This document shows, one piece after another, positions 1-7,740 of a stretch of 64,000 nt of DNA. Numbering within the stretch: the stretch's first letter is position 1; every line of letters begins with the position of its first letter. Position numbers and translations under genes: made by a program. The stretch is taken from contig NZ_OZ242344.1 in the NCBI RefSeq assembly GCF_965208485.1, positions 1,240,001-1,304,000 on the forward strand, in the 5' to 3' direction. Under the pieces are notes generated by a model, which did no database searches, was not told the DNA's origin, and saw only the letters and a list, made by a program, of their open reading frames with translations. This DNA comes from Poriferisodalis sp965208485 (GTDB lineage: Bacteria > Actinomycetota > Acidimicrobiia > Acidimicrobiales > Poriferisodalaceae).

Positions 1-216
1 GCGTATTGGCCTTGACGGGCCTGCCCGCACAATGACGTGTCGGCTTGTGCGAGCCGGCACACGCGGTAGTGTGGTGCCGGATCGAGTACGGCGTTGGCCT
101 CGTTGCGATGCGGCGGCGGTGCTGTGCGTGCAGGAGGCTGGTCCGAGATGAAGGTTGCTGATTCTCCGCTGAGCGTCTCGTCGGGCTTGGGGCCGCGTCG
201 CGGTCGTCCGGTTCCC

Positions 217-230
217 GGGGGGGGGGGGGG
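217..230 (+). repeat. Homopolymeric G14 tract
   Basis: Fourteen consecutive G lie 8 bases before the GTG start of the secreted protein gene and inside a reading frame opened by ATG 148. With 14 G that frame ends near 351. With 13 G it enters the secreted-protein frame without a stop. With 12 G it stops at once at TAG. The tract could be a phase-variation switch or a sequencing length error. Confidence 0.8.
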
Positions 231-238
231 TAGCCCCC

Positions 239-1393
239 GTGAGGCCCCGCCAGCGCGCCGCGGTGCTGGCGGCGGTCGTTGTGGCATCGGGCGCGTCGGG
301 GTTGTTCGCGGGGCCGTCGCATGCTCAGGGGTCCACGGCGGTCACGACTGAGCCGTCGGATGCTGCGGGCGATTTTCCCGGGTCGTATCTGAACGGCGCG
401 TCCACCGCGGGGGTGGTGCGGCCGGGCACCACCAGCAGCGGCCATCTCACCGAGGATCTCGACACCGGCCACGGCACCACCGGCGACTACTGGCGACTGG
501 AGCTGCCCGGAGGGCGCAGCTACCGGCTGCAGCTCACCATCCCCGGCGGTTCTCTGTCTGCGGGCCGTGGCGGGCGGCTGGGGTACGGGTTCGAGCACAC
601 CGACGGCACGATCTCCCATTACGGCGACGGCGACGACTTCAGAGACGACGGTCTGGCCTATGTCCATGTCAGCGGAGGCTCGCGGCGCTATTTCGCGAAG
701 GTGTCCGCCCGCGACCTGCTCAACGGCGACGAGTCGCGGGTCTACAACGGCCCCTACGAGCTGGACCTGACCGACATCACCGGCACCGAGCTGATGGTCG
801 AGAACACCTACACCGACGACGACGACGACACCGACACCTCCGAGACCATCACCACCAGCGACAACGTCAAAGAACGAACCTCGACCACGAGTGTGGGTCG
901 CCGGTTCTCCACGACGATCACGACCGGCAGCCACACCCACGGGTACGTCATCGACCGCTTCCGCGTCCTGCTCGAAGCAGACAGTCATAGATCCAAACGG
1001 CCGTTCGTAGCGCTGTACGCAAGCGCCGACCCCCCAAACGTCCGTTCCTCGGGCCTGCCGCTGTGCCGGACAGACCGCATATTCAACTTCAGGAGAGAGG
1101 CTCACTTCGAGGCGGACACGGTCTACGGGGTCACGATGCCGGCCACCGACTGCGCCGACAACGCCTTCGCCGCCTCCACCACCTACACCGTGGTCTTCCA
1201 CACAGACGCCGCCCTTGCTGAACACCAGCTGTCGCTGACCGACGGCGACGGCCAGTACGACTACGGCTCGGGCTGGACCATCGGCGACTCAGCACGCGTC
1301 CAAGCAACCACTGGCAGCTGGGGCGACGTCAGCGACTCGCGCGTGCCCCGCTTCAAGATCTACGCCAGAGAACTGCCCGCCGGCGGCCTGTAG
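239..1393 (+). CDS. Secreted protein with PPC-like region
   Basis: This is an exported protein of 384 residues with unknown role. The GTG start is followed by an Arg-rich n-region, a hydrophobic Ala/Val stretch and an Ala-x-Ala-like site near residue 29, which is a clear signal peptide. Residues about 60-180 read like a bacterial pre-peptidase C-terminal (PPC) domain: a DYWRLEL segment, a central Gly/Asp-rich part and a YELDL end. An acidic Asp run follows near residue 195. The start is uncertain. An ATG at 148 with an AGGAGG box upstream lies one frame off and would join this frame if the 14-G tract at 217-230 had 13 G. No enzyme motif is visible. Confidence 0.7.
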   Translation: MRPRQRAAVLAAVVVASGASGLFAGPSHAQGSTAVTTEPSDAAGDFPGSYLNGASTAGVVRPGTTSSGHLTEDLDTGHGTTGDYWRLELPGGRSYRLQLTIPGGSLSAGRGGRLGYGFEHTDGTISHYGDGDDFRDDGLAYVHVSGGSRRYFAKVSARDLLNGDESRVYNGPYELDLTDITGTELMVENTYTDDDDDTDTSETITTSDNVKERTSTTSVGRRFSTTITTGSHTHGYVIDRFRVLLEADSHRSKRPFVALYASADPPNVRSSGLPLCRTDRIFNFRREAHFEADTVYGVTMPATDCADNAFAASTTYTVVFHTDAALAEHQLSLTDGDGQYDYGSGWTIGDSARVQATTGSWGDVSDSRVPRFKIYARELPAGGL

Positions 1394-1576
1394 GAAGAAC
1401 TCCCTGCCGGGTCCTCGCCGATCGCAGGGCATCGAAGCCCGAGTGCACGAAATTGGCGGACTCTCGCGACCACAAGCCGCTCGGACAGGCGACCGTTCAC
1501 CACATGTCGTGATGCGGCCCGCCGCGATGAGCAAGTCGCGCGGGTGGCGTCGGCACGCGCAGCAGGCACAGGCGGC

Positions 1577-1966
1577 CTAGAGCACAGCCAGCACAGCCAG
1601 CGCTGTCAGCACGGCGTTGCGCACGAGCGAGCCGGCGCCGACCGGCTTGGCAGACCAGCGGCCGAAGCAGGCACAGGCGGGCCGCTCAGCGATCGGCCGG
1701 CGCAGCGCTGCCAGCAAGGCGATGCTGAACGCCGCCAGCAGCCCCAGCGCCAGCCACGCCGGCCACGGCCGGACCGCCCCAGCCGCCAGGCTCGCCCCGA
1801 GCACGATCTCGACCGGGGCGACGAGCGGCACCGACCACCTCGGCGTACCCATCGCCAGCGCAGCACCCGGCCAGGACGAGTCGCGCAGTTTGAGTGCGCC
1901 TGACGCCAGGAACAGCACGCCCAACACAATGCGGGCGACAGTGCCGATCACCCGATCACCCTGCAC
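1577..1966 (-). CDS. MauE/DoxX-like membrane protein
   Basis: This is a 129-residue membrane protein with four hydrophobic segments and a CACFG motif near residue 98. A Cys-x-Cys-Phe-Gly motif after the third segment is typical of the MauE family, named for methylamine utilisation and thought to act in disulfide or quinone redox chemistry at the membrane. Translation starts at GTG. It lies 53 bases downstream of the flavin reductase gene on the same strand and may be co-transcribed with it. No methylamine dehydrogenase genes are nearby, so the mau role should not be assumed; a general thiol-redox role is more likely. Confidence 0.65.
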   Translation of the reverse strand: MQGDRVIGTVARIVLGVLFLASGALKLRDSSWPGAALAMGTPRWSVPLVAPVEIVLGASLAAGAVRPWPAWLALGLLAAFSIALLAALRRPIAERPACACFGRWSAKPVGAGSLVRNAVLTALAVLAVL

Positions 1967-2019
1967 AACGCACAGCGGGCAACGGCGTCGATCGCCGTTC
2001 CCCGTCCGTCAGCCGGCCA

Positions 2020-2514
2020 TCACGCAAAGGTGCCGTAGCCGCCCTTCCAGAACAGCAGGGGATCCTTGGCATCGAGGATCTCCAGATCCACCACCCGGCC
2101 GACCACGATGTCATGGTCTCCCCCGTCGTAGACGGCTTCGATCGTGCAGTCGATGTAGGCGATCGAGCCTTCGATGATGGGAGCGCCAGTCCCCGAAGGG
2201 CGCCAGCTCACATCTGCGAACTTGTCCTCGGCCCGGCTGGCCATCACGCCGCAGGTGGCCATCTGGTCCTGCGCCATGATGTTCACGCAGAAGCAGCCCG
2301 CAGCACGGATGTCGCCCCACGACGACGAGTCCTTGGTGGGCAGGAATGCCACCAGCGGCGGATCCAGCGACACCGACGTGAACGAGCCGATGGCCATGCC
2401 GACCGGCCGGCCCTCGTTCACTGCGGTGACAGCGGTGACACCCGTCGGGAAATGTCCCAGAACGTCCCGGAAGAGCCTGCTGTCGATGGAAGGCTGGTCG
2501 CTCGGGTCAGTCAC
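2020..2514 (-). CDS. Flavin reductase family protein
   Basis: This is a 164-residue FMN-binding split-barrel protein of the HpaC/flavin reductase type. Such proteins reduce FMN or FAD with NAD(P)H and feed reduced flavin to partner monooxygenases. The conserved FPTGVTAVTA start, the GMAIGSFTSVSLDPPL segment and the terminal DPLLFWKGGYG are all present. I chose GTG 2514 because a TAGGGT box lies 7 bases upstream, the pattern of leaderless starts across this window. A longer start at 2532 would overlap that box. Several luciferase-like monooxygenases in the window could be clients, but none is adjacent. Confidence 0.85.
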   Translation of the reverse strand: MTDPSDQPSIDSRLFRDVLGHFPTGVTAVTAVNEGRPVGMAIGSFTSVSLDPPLVAFLPTKDSSSWGDIRAAGCFCVNIMAQDQMATCGVMASRAEDKFADVSWRPSGTGAPIIEGSIAYIDCTIEAVYDGGDHDIVVGRVVDLEILDAKDPLLFWKGGYGTFA

Positions 2515-2521
2515 GGCGCCA

Positions 2522-2527
2522 ACCCTA
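2522..2527 (-). promoter_or_regulatory. -10 box of leaderless flavin reductase gene
   Basis: TAGGGT on the minus strand, 7 bases before GTG 2514. Confidence 0.5.
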
Positions 2528-2642
2528 GACACGCCGTCAGGTCCGGAGCATCGGCGTTGTGCTGCTCTACGGGGAACCGGAATGTCAGCCCGTGTCGGCT
2601 GGCCGGACCGGACAGGCCCGGTCGGGCTGCAACGGCCGTATG

Positions 2643-2648
2643 TAGCCT
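2643..2648 (+). promoter_or_regulatory. -10 box of leaderless thioredoxin-like fusion gene
   Basis: TAGCCT, 6 bases before ATG 2655; no Shine-Dalgarno sequence is visible. Confidence 0.5.
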
Positions 2649-2654
2649 CCCGCC

Positions 2655-4163
2655 ATGGCTACGAGCGCTGACCAGAACACCGACGACGACGCAGCGGCGA
2701 GCGTGCCGCCCAACGGCTTGGTGGCCGTGGTGAAGCGGGATTGCCCGACCTGCGAGCTGATCGCTCCGGTGCTGGCAGACATCGAGGCACGGGGCTCGCT
2801 GACCGTATTCACCCAAGACGATCCGGCCTTTCCCGAATCGGTTGCCGCCAAGGTGCACGACGCCGCCCTGGCGTTCTCATGGCACCGCGACATCGAGACG
2901 GTGCCGACGCTGATGCGATTCGCTGACGGCGAGGAGGCCGACCGCATCGTGGGCTGGTCCCGGCCCGAGTGGGAGTCGTTCACCGGGCTCAGCGAGCTCG
3001 GCGACGATCTGCCCCCACACCGGCCAGGGTGCGGATCGCTGTCCGTCGATCCATCCATGGTCGACGTGCTGGCCGCCCGATTCGGCAGCGACGGCCTGAC
3101 CGCTCGGAGGGTCGAGTTCGGCTCGCTGGAGGACCCCCAGGAGGCCATGCACGACCGGGGCTGGTCCGATGGCCTGCCGCTCGTGGCACCGACCGCGGAG
3201 CGGGTCTCGGCGATGCTGGCAGGAACGTCACGCGCCCCCGACGAGGTGGTCGCCAACGTCGCGCCGGATCTGGCTGACTGCACCGTGGAGAAGGCCGCCG
3301 TCAACGCCGTGATGGCCGGTTGCCGGCCCGAGTACTTCCCGGTGGTGCTCGCGGCACTGAGCGCCGTCTGCAACGACACGTTCAACATGCACGGGATGCT
3401 GGCCACGACGATGCCGGTCGGGCCTGTCTTCATCGTGAACGGCCCGATCGCCCGCGAAGTCGGGATGAACAGCGGCATCAACGTGTTCGGCCAAGGCAAT
3501 CGGGCCAACAGCACGATCGGCAGGGCCGTGCAGCTCATCGTGCGCAACATCGGCGGCGGGCGGCCCGGCGAGGTGGACCGGGCCACGATGGGCCAGCCCG
3601 GCAAGGTGGGCTTCTGCTTCGCCGAGATCGAAGACGCTGCCGGTGACGGCGATGACGGCGCCGGCGGCGACTGGGGCCCGCTGTGCACCGACTTCGGTTT
3701 CGAACCCGGCACCAATACGGTCACGGCATTCCCCGGCGAGGCACCCCGCTCGGTCGTGGACCAACTCTCTCGCGATCCCGAGTCGCTGGCTCGCACGATG
3801 GCAGCCGCGTTGAATGCGATCCATCACCCCAAGCTGGTGCTGGGTTTCGATGCGATCCTGGCGGTGGCCCCCGATCACTCCCGCGTGTTCATCGACAGCG
3901 GTTGGACGCGCGAGCGCACGACTGAGCGCATCAACGAGCTGACCACTCGCCCTGGCGCCGAGCTGGTGCGCGGCGCCGGCGGCATCGCCGAAGGCGTGCC
4001 GGACTTCCTGGCCGAGGCGGATCTGCCCAAGTTCCGCGACGGCGGGCTGCACCTGATGCACTGCGGCGGCGGTGCCGGGCTGTTCTCGGCAGTCATCGGC
4101 GGCTGGGTGAATGGCGACATCGGCGCTCAGCCGGTCTGCGTCGAGATCGATCCTTGGCGCTAG
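2655..4163 (+). CDS. Thioredoxin-like / UGSC-companion fusion protein
   Basis: This is a 502-residue protein in two parts. Residues about 20-110 look thioredoxin-like, with a CPTC motif at 30-33 and a VPTLMRF strand. Residues about 165-500 form a larger domain beginning with a GWSDGLPLV motif, followed by a MAGCRPEYFPVVLAAL segment and GQPGKVGFCFAE. I recall this larger domain as an unassigned family often found with UGSC selenoproteins; that association is memory, not a search. The next gene downstream on the same strand is a UGSC selenoprotein, 475 bases away. Function is unknown; a thiol-redox or detoxification role is an inference from the CXXC motif and neighbour. Confidence 0.7.
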   Translation: MATSADQNTDDDAAASVPPNGLVAVVKRDCPTCELIAPVLADIEARGSLTVFTQDDPAFPESVAAKVHDAALAFSWHRDIETVPTLMRFADGEEADRIVGWSRPEWESFTGLSELGDDLPPHRPGCGSLSVDPSMVDVLAARFGSDGLTARRVEFGSLEDPQEAMHDRGWSDGLPLVAPTAERVSAMLAGTSRAPDEVVANVAPDLADCTVEKAAVNAVMAGCRPEYFPVVLAALSAVCNDTFNMHGMLATTMPVGPVFIVNGPIAREVGMNSGINVFGQGNRANSTIGRAVQLIVRNIGGGRPGEVDRATMGQPGKVGFCFAEIEDAAGDGDDGAGGDWGPLCTDFGFEPGTNTVTAFPGEAPRSVVDQLSRDPESLARTMAAALNAIHHPKLVLGFDAILAVAPDHSRVFIDSGWTRERTTERINELTTRPGAELVRGAGGIAEGVPDFLAEADLPKFRDGGLHLMHCGGGAGLFSAVIGGWVNGDIGAQPVCVEIDPWR

Positions 4164-4638
4164 CGCAGTGTCCACATGCCTACGCATGGTGACACCGAAG
4201 CAAAACACTGGAACTGCGGGCAAATCTGAAGCTCGCAAGCGCGCGAACGTTTGTGGACACCGCACTAGATGGTTGTTTCCAAGGGGTCAGCGTAAACATC
4301 TATAGTGAAAGATACTGAAATATACGCAAAAAGATATTGAGCGCTCAGGAACACGGGCGCGAGCAGCGGATGTCCGAGCCAGAGCTGAGCCGGAGCGCAA
4401 GGTCGGCAACGGACTCAGGAGCCGAGCAACCCGCGATACGGAAATCATCGATGTCTCTCGATTCTTCTTGGTCTATTGCACACTCAAGTTTCCAGCGCCA
4501 GCCTTGGAACTAGTCATCTAGCGCAGGCGACAGTCTCCAGACGGCCATCTCCGGACTGTCGGCCCGAGGTGCGGCTACAGTCGGGCGGTACGTGCCCACC
4601 GGATCCAGTCCGCCGGAATCCGATACAAAGGAGCCCAC
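4164..4638. other. Intergenic stretch with AT-rich island
   Basis: No gene is visible in these 475 bases. About 4264-4345 is much richer in A and T than the rest of the window, around short runs such as ATATACGCAAAAAGATATT. A 7-base inverted repeat (GACAGTC at 4529-4535, GACTGTC at 4554-4560) precedes the selenoprotein gene and may be regulatory. Confidence 0.5.
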
Positions 4639-5157
4639 ATGAGCACTGTCGTCTTGGACCCAACGAACGAAGCGGCGCCAGCACATCGTGAACGGGTGGC
4701 CCGGCCGGAGTCGCTGGACGGCCTCACCGTAGGACTGCTGGACATCAGCAAGCCCCGCGGCGACCGCTTCCTGAACCGCTTGGAGGAACGGCTGATCGAG
4801 CGCGGCCTGCGCGTCGAGCGTTACTCCAAGCCCACGTTCACCAAGCCGGCGCCGGTCGACCTGCGCCACGAGATCGCCACCAAGTGCGACATGGTGATCG
4901 AAGCGCTAGCCGATTGAGGCAGTTGCACGTCGTGCAGTGTGCACGACATCGCTGATCTGGAACGCCGCGGCATCCCGTCCGTCTTCGTGGCCACCGTCCA
5001 GTTCGTCGACGGCGCCGAGGTACAGGGCAAGGCGCTGGGCTTCGACCCCGCTGCTGTGTGGGTGGAGCACCCCATCCAGGACCGCACCGACGACGAGATG
5101 GTCGCCATCGCCGACAAGGCCTTCGACGAGCTGATCGAACAGCTCGTGGCTGCTTGA
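4639..5157 (+). CDS. UGSC family selenoprotein
   Basis: This 172-residue protein is encoded through an in-frame TGA at 4915-4917, read as selenocysteine 93 in the motif U-G-S-C. The frame stays open on both sides: residues 1-92 end in VIEALAD, and the part after TGA continues with GSCTSCSVHDIADLE to a normal stop at 5155. The family is known from marine metagenomes with either Sec or Cys at this position. A perfect 8-base-pair hairpin at 4929-4947 sits where a bacterial SECIS element belongs. The start ATG has an AAAGGAG box 6 bases upstream. The biochemical role is unknown; a redox role fits the U-x-x-C motif. Standard gene calling would give a false 92-residue protein. Confidence 0.9.
4929..4947 (+). 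promoter_or_regulatory. Putative bacterial SECIS element (UGSC gene)
   Basis: Arms GTCGTGCA (4929-4936) and TGCACGAC (4940-4947) pair perfectly around loop GTG. Counting U of the UGA as 1, loop G and U fall at 23 and 24, the positions of the essential loop G and U in the E. coli fdhF SECIS as I recall it. Confidence 0.75.
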
Positions 5158-5164
5158 GCCACGA
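5144..5164 (+). terminator. Hairpin over the selenoprotein stop codon
   Basis: Arms TCGTGGCT (5144-5151) and AGCCACGA (5157-5164) pair perfectly around GCTTG, overlapping the TGA stop at 5155-5157. There is no T-run, as is common for high-GC intrinsic terminators. It lies between the convergent selenoprotein and mutY genes. Confidence 0.5.
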
Positions 5165-5168
5165 GCCC

Positions 5169-5196
5169 GACAAGCGACAAGCGACAAGCGACAAGC
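5169..5196. repeat. Four tandem copies of GACAAGC
   Basis: A perfect 7-base tandem repeat in four copies fills the gap between the convergent genes. It is flanked by a 15-base direct repeat, CGTGGCTGCTTGAGC, at 5145-5159 and 5201-5215. Confidence 0.9.
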
Positions 5197-5214
5197 ACAG
5201 CGTGGCTGCTTGAG

Positions 5215-6114
5215 CTAGCCCAAACGGAGCCGGTCACCGGTTCCGGTGATCAGGCCCTCAGCGATCAACTCGGCGACGAGCCGTCGGGCGCGTGCTTCTT
5301 CGTGCCCGAGTCCCATCACTGCAGCAGCCCGTTCCGTCGGCAGCGAGTCCCCGGACAGCGCTGCCAACAAGCGACCCCGAGCCTGCCGGTCGCTGCCTTC
5401 GAACGGCGCCTGCCGGCTGCTGACCCCGGCACTGCGCTCAGCCGGATCTGGCTGGCCTGAAGGCTCCGAGCCCAAGACCTCGCCCGCCCACGCGCACCAC
5501 GGCTGTGCAGGGCACTGGCCGCAGCTCGGATCTCGCTTGCTGCAGACCTGCGCACCGAGGTCCATCATCGCCTGGTTCCAAGCCCAGCTCTCCCCAGCAG
5601 GCACCAGATCATCGGCGATGCGCTGCGCCTCCGCCCGAGCCAGCCGGCGACCCGTCCAGCGGGCCAGGATGCGACCCACGTTGGTATCGAGCACAGCGGT
5701 GTCGATGCCGAACGCGAACACCTGCACTGCCCGAGCGGTGTAGTGGCCGACGCCCGGCAAGGCGAGCAGGTCATTCAAGTCCGCAGGCACCCTGCCGCCG
5801 TGGCGCTCGGTGATGATCGCCGCCGACCGCCACAGGTTGCGAGCTCGGCGGGGATAGCCCAAGCCCTGCCAAGCGGCGAGAACTCTTGACAGCTCGGCTT
5901 GCGCAAAATGCTCCGGCGTGGGCCAACGCTCTGCGAAGGCAGCGAAGTACGGCAGCACCCGGTCCACTTGGGTCTGCTGGAGCATGATCTCCGAGACCAG
6001 CACGAGCCACGGGTCGCGGGTGCGCCGCCACGGCAGATCCCGCCGCTCGGACGCCCACCAGTCCAAGAGTGCGCGTTGGCGCACCGGCTCAGCCTTCGCC
6101 GACGGCCGCCTCAT
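5215..6114 (-). CDS. mutY: A/G-specific adenine DNA glycosylase MutY
   Basis: This base-excision repair glycosylase removes adenine mispaired with 8-oxoguanine. Over 299 residues it shows the catalytic Glu42 in SEIMLQQTQV, the helix-hairpin-helix LPGVGHYTARA at about 119-129, the catalytic Asp143 in VLDTNV, and the iron-sulfur cluster pattern C-x6-C-x2-C-x5-C near residue 191. The C-terminal MutT-like recognition domain of longer MutY proteins is absent or very short; the tail instead carries a winged-helix-like segment. Its start lies within the 3' end of the MaoC gene (26-base overlap), so the two are probably co-transcribed. Confidence 0.9.
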   Translation of the reverse strand: MRRPSAKAEPVRQRALLDWWASERRDLPWRRTRDPWLVLVSEIMLQQTQVDRVLPYFAAFAERWPTPEHFAQAELSRVLAAWQGLGYPRRARNLWRSAAIITERHGGRVPADLNDLLALPGVGHYTARAVQVFAFGIDTAVLDTNVGRILARWTGRRLARAEAQRIADDLVPAGESWAWNQAMMDLGAQVCSKRDPSCGQCPAQPWCAWAGEVLGSEPSGQPDPAERSAGVSSRQAPFEGSDRQARGRLLAALSGDSLPTERAAAVMGLGHEEARARRLVAELIAEGLITGTGDRLRLG

Positions 6115-6610
6115 CGCTGTAGGGGAAGCGTCGCTCGGGTGCGGCGTCTCGCTTCCAGATCATCACCTTGCGGCGGAAGTAGCAGACCTCTTCGGAGCGC
6201 TGGTTGAACGCCCGCGTCTCCACGGTCACCACGCCCCGGTCGGGCCGCGAGCCGGACTCACGCTTGTCGAGCACCTTGGTGACCGCATAGATGGTGTCGC
6301 CGTGGAAGGTCGGGCGCGAATGCGTCAGCGTCTCCACCTCGAGGTTGGCAATGGCGGCACCGCTGACGTCGGGCACGCTCATGCCCAGCACCAGCGAGTA
6401 CACGAGGTTGCCCACCACCACGTTGCGGCCATGCACGGTCTCGTGCTGGGCGAACCACTCGTTGGTGTGCAGCGGGTGGTGGTTCATCGTGATCATGCAG
6501 AACAGGTGGTCATCGGCCTCAGTGATCGTCTTGCCCGGCCAGTGCCGGTACACGTCGCCGATCTCGAAATCCTCGAAGCAGCGCCCGAACGGGCGGTCAT
6601 GGACGGTCAC
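6089..6610 (-). CDS. MaoC family dehydratase (mesaconyl-CoA hydratase-like)
   Basis: This 173-residue single hot-dog domain protein belongs to the MaoC hydratase family, which adds water to or removes it from enoyl-CoA thioesters. The FEDFEIGDVYRH opening, the N-x2-PLH motif after the first strand and the RPTFHGDTIYA segment match short actinobacterial MaoC proteins found with the ethylmalonyl-CoA pathway. The GTG start follows a GGAGG box. It diverges from a methylsuccinyl-CoA-dehydrogenase-like gene, with an IS5 element now between them. The pathway assignment is inference from this pairing. Other enoyl-CoA substrates remain possible. Confidence 0.75.
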   Translation of the reverse strand: MTVHDRPFGRCFEDFEIGDVYRHWPGKTITEADDHLFCMITMNHHPLHTNEWFAQHETVHGRNVVVGNLVYSLVLGMSVPDVSGAAIANLEVETLTHSRPTFHGDTIYAVTKVLDKRESGSRPDRGVVTVETRAFNQRSEEVCYFRRKVMIWKRDAAPERRFPYSDEAAVGEG

Positions 6611-6662
6611 TTGGGCCTCCGTGCGGTGGTCAACAGCAGTGGTGCTGGTGCGCGGACCGAGT

Positions 6663-6674
6663 CATCGTACGATG
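6663..6674. promoter_or_regulatory. Perfect 12-base palindrome, putative operator
   Basis: CATCGTACGATG is perfectly self-complementary and lies about 53 bases before the MaoC start. It contains TACGAT, a possible -10 box, on both strands. It may be the operator of the once-divergent MaoC/ACAD promoter pair. Confidence 0.4.
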
Positions 6675-6747
6675 CATGGCCCTCTCCGACTGGCCCGTCT
6701 CGAACCTGCACAGATTTACAGCGTTTGCACATCCTTGGCGCCACTTA

Positions 6748-7705
6748 GAGGCCGCGCGGATAGGCGGCCGTCCACGGGTCGTCTGGTTCGCCGGTGTATT
6801 GGTCGGGTTGTCCTGAACTTGACGACCGTGGAGGCCGGTTTCATCATGCGCGCTTTGAGCAAGGTGGTGGTGGATGTCATCTGGGCTGCGGTCGAGCCGC
6901 GGTTGGCTCGTCCCCGGTCGCATCCGCTGGGCTGTCACCGGCCTCGGATATCGGATCGGCTGTGCCTGCGGGGGATCATCATCAGGCTGGTGACGGGCTG
7001 CTCGTGGGAGTCCGTTGAGCACCTGTTGGACGGCGAGGTGTCTGACACGACGCTGCGGTCGCGCCGCGACGAATGGGTCGCCGCCGGGGTGTTCGATCAC
7101 ATCGCGGCCGAGGCGATCGCCGCGTGGGACCGCATCATGGGCCTGCGGCTCGCCGATCTGTGCGTCGACGGCTCGGTCCACAAGGCCCCTTGCGGCGGGG
7201 CGGGGACTGGCAAAAGCCCTGTTGACAGGCGGAAACTGGGCTGGAAGTGGTCGCTGGCGACCGACGCGGCGGGCACCCCGGTCGCGTGGGCCGCCGACGG
7301 CGCGAACCGCAACGACATCATGCTGTTCGAGCCCACCCTCGCCGAGATCGAACGCCGAGGCCTGCACCACGACATCGAAACCGTCCATCTCGACCGCGGC
7401 TACATCGGCGCCCGCGTCGACCGGGCCGTCCACAAAGCAGGCATCGCCGACATCGAGCGGCCCGCCAAGCGGCCCCCCACAACCACAGACCCCAAACCGG
7501 CCGCCGCCCCCATGGGGCTGCGCTGGACAGTGGAGCGCACCAACTCCTGGCTGTCCAACTACGGGCAGCTACGACGCAACACCGACCGCAAACCCCAGCA
7601 CCGCCTCGCCCAACTCGCCCTCGCCATAACGCTCATCATCGTCATCAAACTCATCGACCACCGCAACCGCTGGCAGCCCACCGAACCACCTATCCGCTGA
7701 CGCTC
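6748..7705 (+). mobile_element. IS5-family insertion sequence, about 958 bases
   Basis: The element holds one DDE transposase gene. Its ends share an imperfect inverted repeat: left GAG-N5-GCGGATAGGCGG from 6748, and right, read inward on the minus strand, GAG-N5-GCGGATAGGTGG ending at 7705. A TTA directly flanks each end (6745-6747 and 7706-7708), fitting the 3-base TNA target duplication made by several IS5 subgroups. It sits between the MaoC and acyl-CoA dehydrogenase genes, 35 bases before the latter. Confidence 0.75.
6846..7700 (+). CDS. IS5 family transposase
   Basis: This 284-residue DDE transposase appears intact. The acidic residues are recognisable: Asp in CVDGS, Asp in HLDRGY, and Glu in the C-terminal WTVERTNSWLSNYGQLRR block, which is the IS5-type Y-R-E-K signature region. 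An N-terminal DUF4096-like part (LCLRGIIIRLVTGCSWESV) binds the ends in related elements. The ATG at 6846 is preferred; a GTG at 6828 is in frame. The frame stays open further upstream, but that part lies outside the element and lacks transposase character. The stop lies inside the right inverted repeat, as is usual for compact IS elements. Confidence 0.85.
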   Translation: MRALSKVVVDVIWAAVEPRLARPRSHPLGCHRPRISDRLCLRGIIIRLVTGCSWESVEHLLDGEVSDTTLRSRRDEWVAAGVFDHIAAEAIAAWDRIMGLRLADLCVDGSVHKAPCGGAGTGKSPVDRRKLGWKWSLATDAAGTPVAWAADGANRNDIMLFEPTLAEIERRGLHHDIETVHLDRGYIGARVDRAVHKAGIADIERPAKRPPTTTDPKPAAAPMGLRWTVERTNSWLSNYGQLRRNTDRKPQHRLAQLALAITLIIVIKLIDHRNRWQPTEPPIR

Positions 7706-7740
7706 TTAGCCTGTGCGGCTGTGAAGACGACGGGGATGAC

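Noticed and set aside
94..351. 85-residue plus-strand frame at the left edge as an independent gene
   Set aside because: Arg/Gly-rich, passes through the G tract and ends within the secreted-protein gene; only its part from ATG 148 is of interest as a possible extension.
4639..4917. UGSC gene as a pseudogene with premature stop
   Set aside because: The sequence after TGA continues the same family in frame, the stop falls exactly on the Sec position, and a SECIS-like hairpin follows.
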